DNA of 11,778 bases. Source: Lonsdalea quercina subsp. quercina. GTDB taxonomy: Bacteria > Pseudomonadota > Gammaproteobacteria > Enterobacterales > Enterobacteriaceae. The stretch spans positions 138,947 to 150,724 of the forward strand of contig NZ_JIBO01000003.1 of assembly GCF_000688655.1 (NCBI RefSeq), in the 5' to 3' direction. A program made the position numbers and the translations under genes. Shown piece after piece: positions 8,453 through 11,778 of this stretch; positions within the stretch are counted from its first letter, which is position 1; each line of letters begins with the position of its first letter. The notes beneath the pieces were generated by a model. That model did no database searches. It had not been told where the DNA came from and was given only the letters and a program-made list of their open reading frames with translations.

Positions 8453-9229
8453 GTGCAGCAAATCAGTCAGCTTAATCAGTTTGGGCCTATTCCACCCGAT
8501 TGTGGGCCGGAGACAAAAGATGACGTTGATTTTTTGCTCAGTTGCCGCCGAAAGTACACTTTTCAGCCGATTTATCGAACATCCGGACGATTGCTGGGCA
8601 TTGAGTTATTAACGGCCATTTCACATCCGACCATCCCTCATCAAGCGCTTTCCCCCGAAGTCTACTTTGCTCGCATTGATGTTGGCATGCGCCTGAAAAT
8701 CGTCATCGAGCAGATGCAGTTGTTGCGTCGACTGAATGATCGTTTTGTTCGGGACAACCTGCTGGCCTCCGTCAATATTGATGGACCGGTGCTGATGGCA
8801 TTGCAGAAAAATCTGCAGGCCAAAAAGCTGATTGCCAGTATGCCCTGGTTGCGTTTTGAGCTGGTGGAGTGTCATGAAGGTCTGTCTAAAGAGCTGCTAA
8901 ACGCGTTGCCTGAAGCCAGCCGGCTATGGCTGGATGATTTCGGCTGCGGCGTAGCCAACTTTTCATCGCTGTTGATGGTGCGGCACGATTGCATCAAAGT
9001 CGCTCGAGAGCTGTTCGTCATGCTTCAGCAAACTGAAGAAGGACGCCAGATTTTTCATCTACTAATCACATTGATGACCCGTTACTGCAATTACATTGTC
9101 GTTGAAGGCGTGGAAACGGAAAAAGAATGGGGCATGGTTAAAGCATCCAGCGCGACGGCAGCACAAGGCTATTTCCTCTCTCGTCCTCAGTCATTTGAAT
9201 ATTTCGAGTCATTAAAACTCGAATTCTAA
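8453..9229 (+). CDS. pdeH: EAL-domain cyclic-di-GMP phosphodiesterase, PdeH (YhjH)-like
   Basis: Predicted to hydrolyse c-di-GMP to pGpG in the cytoplasm and thereby favour motility over biofilm, as E. coli PdeH/YhjH does. The 258-aa protein is a bare EAL domain (E. coli PdeH 255 aa) with no sensor or membrane segment. Similarity to PdeH is strong: YTFQPIYRTSGRLLGIELLT, LLASVNIDGP, PWLRFELVE and LFVMLQQTEEGRQIF. The EAL signature reads ELL, as in E. coli PdeH. Catalytic and metal-binding residues are all present: Glu51, Asn108, Glu136, Asp161-Asp162 (LDDFG), Lys182, Glu218 and Gln238. The GTG at 8453 is the first start in frame, with a poor GGA-type site upstream. I see no flagellar sigma-28 promoter. 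The next gene downstream encodes a cyclase of the opposing activity. Confidence 0.92.
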   Translation: MQQISQLNQFGPIPPDCGPETKDDVDFLLSCRRKYTFQPIYRTSGRLLGIELLTAISHPTIPHQALSPEVYFARIDVGMRLKIVIEQMQLLRRLNDRFVRDNLLASVNIDGPVLMALQKNLQAKKLIASMPWLRFELVECHEGLSKELLNALPEASRLWLDDFGCGVANFSSLLMVRHDCIKVARELFVMLQQTEEGRQIFHLLITLMTRYCNYIVVEGVETEKEWGMVKASSATAAQGYFLSRPQSFEYFESLKLEF

Positions 9230-9236
9230 CGGCGCC

Positions 9237-9259
9237 GATAGTCATTCCTATCTCTTTTT
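9237..9259 (+). terminator. Weak intrinsic terminator after the phosphodiesterase gene
   Basis: GATAG (9237-9241) pairs with CTATC (9248-9252) around TCATTC, followed by TC and TTTTT (9255-9259), 8 bp past the stop codon. The position is right, but the stem has only 5 pairs, mostly A-T, so termination would be partial. Confidence 0.4.
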
Positions 9260-9375
9260 AACGTTACCCTTCCTTTTAATTCCACGCCTGGCAAGACAGT
9301 GTTCGGATAGCCTGAAATAGTGGGCTATTCGGATCAACATGACGTGAGAATGACAACGCTCAAAACAAAATATTT

Positions 9376-9393
9376 GATTAATAAATATTAATC
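9376..9393. repeat. AT-rich palindrome, operator-like
   Basis: GATTAAT (9376-9382) and ATTAATC (9387-9393) are perfect complements around AAAT. In an AT-rich region such repeats arise easily; a regulator site is possible but unproven. Confidence 0.35.
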
Positions 9394-9632
9394 TAATGAA
9401 GTTTAATTCTTTAGTTTTAATTAATAATAGTTAACTTTTTTAATTCTGCGGCTAATAATGCTGCGGTTTGATGATTTCCGCCATACGAAATGGTGCTTGT
9501 TGCCTGTGTCATCATTGGCCAAAGATTGATTTTTAACTTGCTGATTATAAACAATAAAAATCTTAATGTTTGCTTACAACGATCGATAATTTCTTTATGA
9601 TAGGTTTTTATGATTAAAAGGGTATTAATTAT

Positions 9633-9641
9633 TGGTATAAT
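9633..9641 (+). promoter_or_regulatory. Candidate extended -10 promoter for the diguanylate cyclase gene
   Basis: TGGTATAAT is a perfect TATAAT with the TGn extension that lets sigma-70 work with a weak -35 box; 17 bp upstream stands only ATTAAA (9613-9618). Transcription would start near 9648 and give a leader of about 350 nt. Other A/T-rich hexamers in the region make this the best candidate, not a certainty. Confidence 0.4.
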
Positions 9642-9972
9642 TGATTTGCTTCAGCGCAATTGATAGTCAAAATACAGCGCATGCTAAAGGCATAAAGATT
9701 AGCTTTAGATTATTAGTAAATCTTATGACAGTGTTAGTGATATATATAACAAATAAGCTGAATCTTTTTATTTGATTGTTTCTATCTTCACGCAGTGATA
9801 TTTGGGGGGCTTTATGCTTACGTTTCTATGTTTCTGAACTCTCAGCCTGACCGGATATTTCTTCCATTTACCCCTTTTGCTCTCCGGAAATCTTCCAACG
9901 CTGAAAAACTGAATAGGGGGATGTTATTACCGGGTTCCTGCGTCTTTAGTAATGTGCTGTGTTCGTTCAGGA

Positions 9973-9988
9973 CCCTGAGGCCCTGAGG
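9973..9988. repeat. Tandem 8-bp duplication containing the Shine-Dalgarno sequence
   Basis: CCCTGAGG is present twice head to tail (9973-9980 and 9981-9988). The second copy runs into GAGGAG (9985-9990), the ribosome binding site 9 nt before the GTG start of the cyclase gene; the first copy repeats GAGG. Gain or loss of one unit would change the leader, so this is a candidate slipped-strand site. Confidence 0.6.
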
Positions 9989-9999
9989 AGAGTATAATT

Positions 10000-11514
10000 G
10001 TGTATGAAATTATAATAACTCTATTGATTATTCTCTTGGGTGTCTCTTCATTCCGGAACCGTAAACACCAGGAAAAGTTCAGTATCGAAAATAAAAAACT
10101 GGATTTTTTGAACATGGTTCTGTTTGCTGCGGAATATAGCCCTGCCGCGCTCCTGATTGCCAACGAAAATTGCGAAATCATCTATGTCAACAGACAGTTC
10201 GTCTCCATGTCCGGCTATGAAGCCGAAGAGGTGATTGGAAAAAATCCCCGTGTTCTTAGTTCGGGGATGACCAACGCCAGCGTTTATGAGGAGCTTTGGG
10301 ATGCGCTCAATAAAGGCGAAATTTGGAGTGGGGAGTTTATTAACCGCAAAAAGAATGGTCAGTTATATTGGGAAAAAGCCAGCATAGTAAAAATATATAA
10401 TAAGGCGAGTAACGCTATTCAGTATGTCGGCATTAAAATGGATATTACGGAGAGAAAGACAAAAGAGTATCACGATAATTCCTACAATCGCGCGCTGGAA
10501 TTGTTGTCTAGCGGGGCGCCTCTTAAAGATATTCTTGATGCCATTATTTTCAGCGTAGAAGAAAAAAATCCAGGAAGGATTGTCTGCTCTGTCCTGCTTA
10601 TTGATAAGGATAAGGAATGTTTAACCCTCGGTTCCGCCCCCAGTCTGCCGGGCTTTTATAAAAATGCCATTCATAATGTGAAGATTGCTGATGGGGCCGC
10701 ATCGTTCGGAACGGCAGCATATACCGGTAAACGCGTTATCGCAGAAGATATCTCCACTGATCCAAGCTGGTCGCTTTATAAAGGTCTGGCACTATATGCC
10801 GGATTACGTTCTTGTTGGTCAGAACCTGTGTTCGGCCAGAATGATGAAGTATTAGCAGTGCTTAGTGTTTATCATCGCAAAGTCTACTCTCCGGCTGAAG
10901 ATGAAATCGAATCCATCGAGAAGTCTGCTCAGTTGGTTTCCGTCGCCATTGAACGCTATCGCGCCATCGATATGCTGCGTCGTAGCGAGGAACACTACCG
11001 CCAGCTGGCGCATTACGACTCACTTACGTCTCTGGCCAACGGTCTGACTTTTGCCGAGCAAATGGAACAGGCGATTCAGCTTTCTAAACAGACGGGGCGC
11101 AAGATTGCTCTGATGTTCCTGGATTTGGACAAATTCAAACAGATCAATGACACCTTCGGGCATGCCGTGGGCGACCTGTTATTGAAGGAAGCGGCTGCTC
11201 GAATGCGCCTTGCCGTTCGCGATAGCGATACGGTGTATCGCCGCAGCGGCGACGAGTTTATCATCCTCCTTCAAGGCATTAAGGCGCAGGAGAACACGCT
11301 GTATGTGGCGGACAAGATCCACTATGCGCTGAATGAGCCTTTCGAAATTGAAGGTAAAACGTTGGATATATCCTGCAGTATTGGGATTGCGCTTTATCCG
11401 GAGCACGGCGCTGACGCGCTATCGCTGGCTATCAACGCAGACGCCGCCATGTATCAGGCCAAAACGTTGGGACGTAGCCAGACGATGATTTATCACGATG
11501 TCAATACTCACTAA
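10000..11514 (+). CDS. Membrane-anchored PAS-GAF-GGDEF diguanylate cyclase
   Basis: Predicted to make c-di-GMP from two GTP in response to signals sensed by its N-terminal modules. The 504-aa protein has one short membrane segment (about residues 3-17), a PAS/PAC domain (about 35-155: YVNRQFVSMSGYEAEEVIGKN to VGIKMDITERK), a GAF domain (about 165-322: FGTAAYTGKRVIAEDISTDP, LAVLSVYHR) and a C-terminal GGDEF domain (about 330-500). The metal-binding FLDLDKFK (374-380) is intact. The signature reads RRSGDEF (414-420), so the first Gly of GGDEF is Ser, a variant also found in active cyclases. The inhibitory I-site RDSD (407-410) lies at the canonical 5-residue spacing. The usual LTxLxNR motif ends in NG here. 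The GTG start has GAGGAG 9 nt upstream; the nearby ATG at 10004 is out of frame. No EAL domain follows. The signal is unknown. Confidence 0.93.
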   Translation: MYEIIITLLIILLGVSSFRNRKHQEKFSIENKKLDFLNMVLFAAEYSPAALLIANENCEIIYVNRQFVSMSGYEAEEVIGKNPRVLSSGMTNASVYEELWDALNKGEIWSGEFINRKKNGQLYWEKASIVKIYNKASNAIQYVGIKMDITERKTKEYHDNSYNRALELLSSGAPLKDILDAIIFSVEEKNPGRIVCSVLLIDKDKECLTLGSAPSLPGFYKNAIHNVKIADGAASFGTAAYTGKRVIAEDISTDPSWSLYKGLALYAGLRSCWSEPVFGQNDEVLAVLSVYHRKVYSPAEDEIESIEKSAQLVSVAIERYRAIDMLRRSEEHYRQLAHYDSLTSLANGLTFAEQMEQAIQLSKQTGRKIALMFLDLDKFKQINDTFGHAVGDLLLKEAAARMRLAVRDSDTVYRRSGDEFIILLQGIKAQENTLYVADKIHYALNEPFEIEGKTLDISCSIGIALYPEHGADALSLAINADAAMYQAKTLGRSQTMIYHDVNTH

Positions 11515-11592
11515 TTCCTGTCGTACTGCGCTACCGGCTGAGGGGCGTCGGCGCATTGAACGAAAGAAGAAAAGGGCAGGGGTGAATAACGG

Positions 11593-11619
11593 GCAACGCG
11601 ACGGCGCTTGCTCGTTTTT
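11593..11619 (+). terminator. Possible intrinsic terminator after the diguanylate cyclase gene
   Basis: GCAACGC (11593-11599) can pair with GCG-TTGC (11604-11611, one bulged C) around GACG, followed by TCG and TTTTT. It lies about 80 bp past the stop codon. The bulge and the short T-run make it a moderate candidate. The 230 bp from the stop to the next terminator contain no recognised gene. Confidence 0.35.
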
Positions 11620-11745
11620 GTGTCGCCAGACTTTAGCACGCATGCGATTCCAGCCGACTCTCGACGTGAATACATACTCACTTCAGCGCCCCTGTGTTCA
11701 GTAGAGGTGGCAGGCGCTCGAAACTAGCGGGGCTGCGAGCGATGC

Positions 11746-11778
11746 AAAAAAAACGGGCAACCCTCGCGAGGTTGCCCG
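11746..11778 (-). terminator. Strong intrinsic terminator of a minus-strand gene beyond the right edge
   Basis: CGGGCAACC (11754-11762) and GGTTGCCCG (11770-11778) form a perfect 9-bp GC-rich stem, with eight A residues on the plus strand at 11746-11753. Read on the minus strand this is a GC stem followed by T8, a textbook intrinsic terminator. It therefore ends a gene coming leftward from outside the window. In E. coli, purL lies on this side of the lepA-acpS-yfhL region in that orientation; that identity is only a guess. Confidence 0.85.

Larger units (their letters stand above)
9260..9999. other. Long AT-rich intergenic/leader region upstream of the diguanylate cyclase gene
   Basis: No gene is recognised in 740 bp. 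From about 9360 to 9790 the sequence is very AT-rich with many A/T tracts, the kind of DNA that H-NS-type silencers prefer (inference). It contains a hairpin-like repeat near 9308-9338 (GGATAGCC and GGGCTATTC), a palindrome at 9376-9393, an extended -10 promoter at 9633-9641 and a tandem 8-bp duplication at 9973-9988. A frame from GTG 9795 to 9986 (63 codons) has no known family. A tiny frame at 9814-9837 (MLTFLCF) follows a GGGGGG tract and could be a leader peptide, with little support. Confidence 0.5.

Noticed and set aside
9795..9986. Plus-strand frame of 63 codons starting with GTG
   Set aside because: No family, poor start context and atypical composition; treated as part of the cyclase leader.
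9780..9990. Possible c-di-GMP (GEMM) riboswitch upstream of the cyclase gene
   Set aside because: A CACGCA string at about 9789 invites it, but the conserved GGGCAAACC and GACGCAAAG blocks and the expected three-way junction are absent.
9993..9998. TATAAT just before the cyclase start
   Set aside because: It overlaps the spacer between ribosome binding site and start codon, and no -35 element lies at proper distance.

Overview
The window comes from a gamma-proteobacterium of the order Enterobacterales. The block lepA-lepB-rnc-era-recO-pdxJ-acpS with a convergent yfhL has the gene order and protein lengths known from Escherichia coli (LepB 322 aa, Rnc 226, Era 301, RecO 243, PdxJ 243, AcpS 126, YfhL 86). 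The protein sequences and the two c-di-GMP genes suggest a soft-rot or plant-associated lineage (Pectobacterium/Dickeya/Brenneria-like), but genus cannot be fixed from this sequence alone.

Layout. Bases 1-5354 are a tightly packed plus-strand housekeeping run: LepA/EF4 (3' end only), signal peptidase I, RNase III, the GTPase Era, the recombination mediator RecO, pyridoxine 5'-phosphate synthase and holo-ACP synthase. Short gaps, an ATGA overlap (rnc/era) and a TAATG overlap (pdxJ/acpS) point to co-transcription and translational coupling. A strong hairpin in the rnc leader fits the known autoregulation of this operon by RNase III. The ferredoxin gene yfhL faces acpS with only 7 bp between them.

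From about 5640 to the right edge the window becomes accessory. First comes about 530 bp without a recognisable gene: a GC-rich block open on both strands, then AT-rich debris. Next is a strikingly AT-rich minus-strand two-gene unit: a small XRE-like DNA-binding protein whose end overlaps the GTG start of an integral-membrane acyltransferase-3 enzyme. Immediately beyond lies a decayed gene, the 5' third of a periplasmic iron/siderophore-type binding protein. It has an in-frame TAA exactly at the end of its signal peptide and no 3' part. The simplest reading is that an AT-rich module entered an already dying or intact transporter gene.

The right part holds a cyclic-di-GMP pair on the plus strand: a PdeH/YhjH-like EAL phosphodiesterase with all catalytic residues, and a membrane-anchored PAS-GAF-GGDEF diguanylate cyclase with an SGDEF active-site variant and an intact I-site. 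They are separated by about 770 bp of AT-rich DNA with a good extended -10 promoter, palindromes and a duplicated Shine-Dalgarno block. The window ends in a strong terminator that serves a minus-strand gene lying just outside to the right.

No tRNA, rRNA, CRISPR array, transposase or integrase was found. The most unusual items are the coupled XRE/acyltransferase module with its junction to the siderophore-binding pseudogene, a 142-bp palindromic element upstream of the phosphodiesterase gene, and the local cyclase/phosphodiesterase pair.
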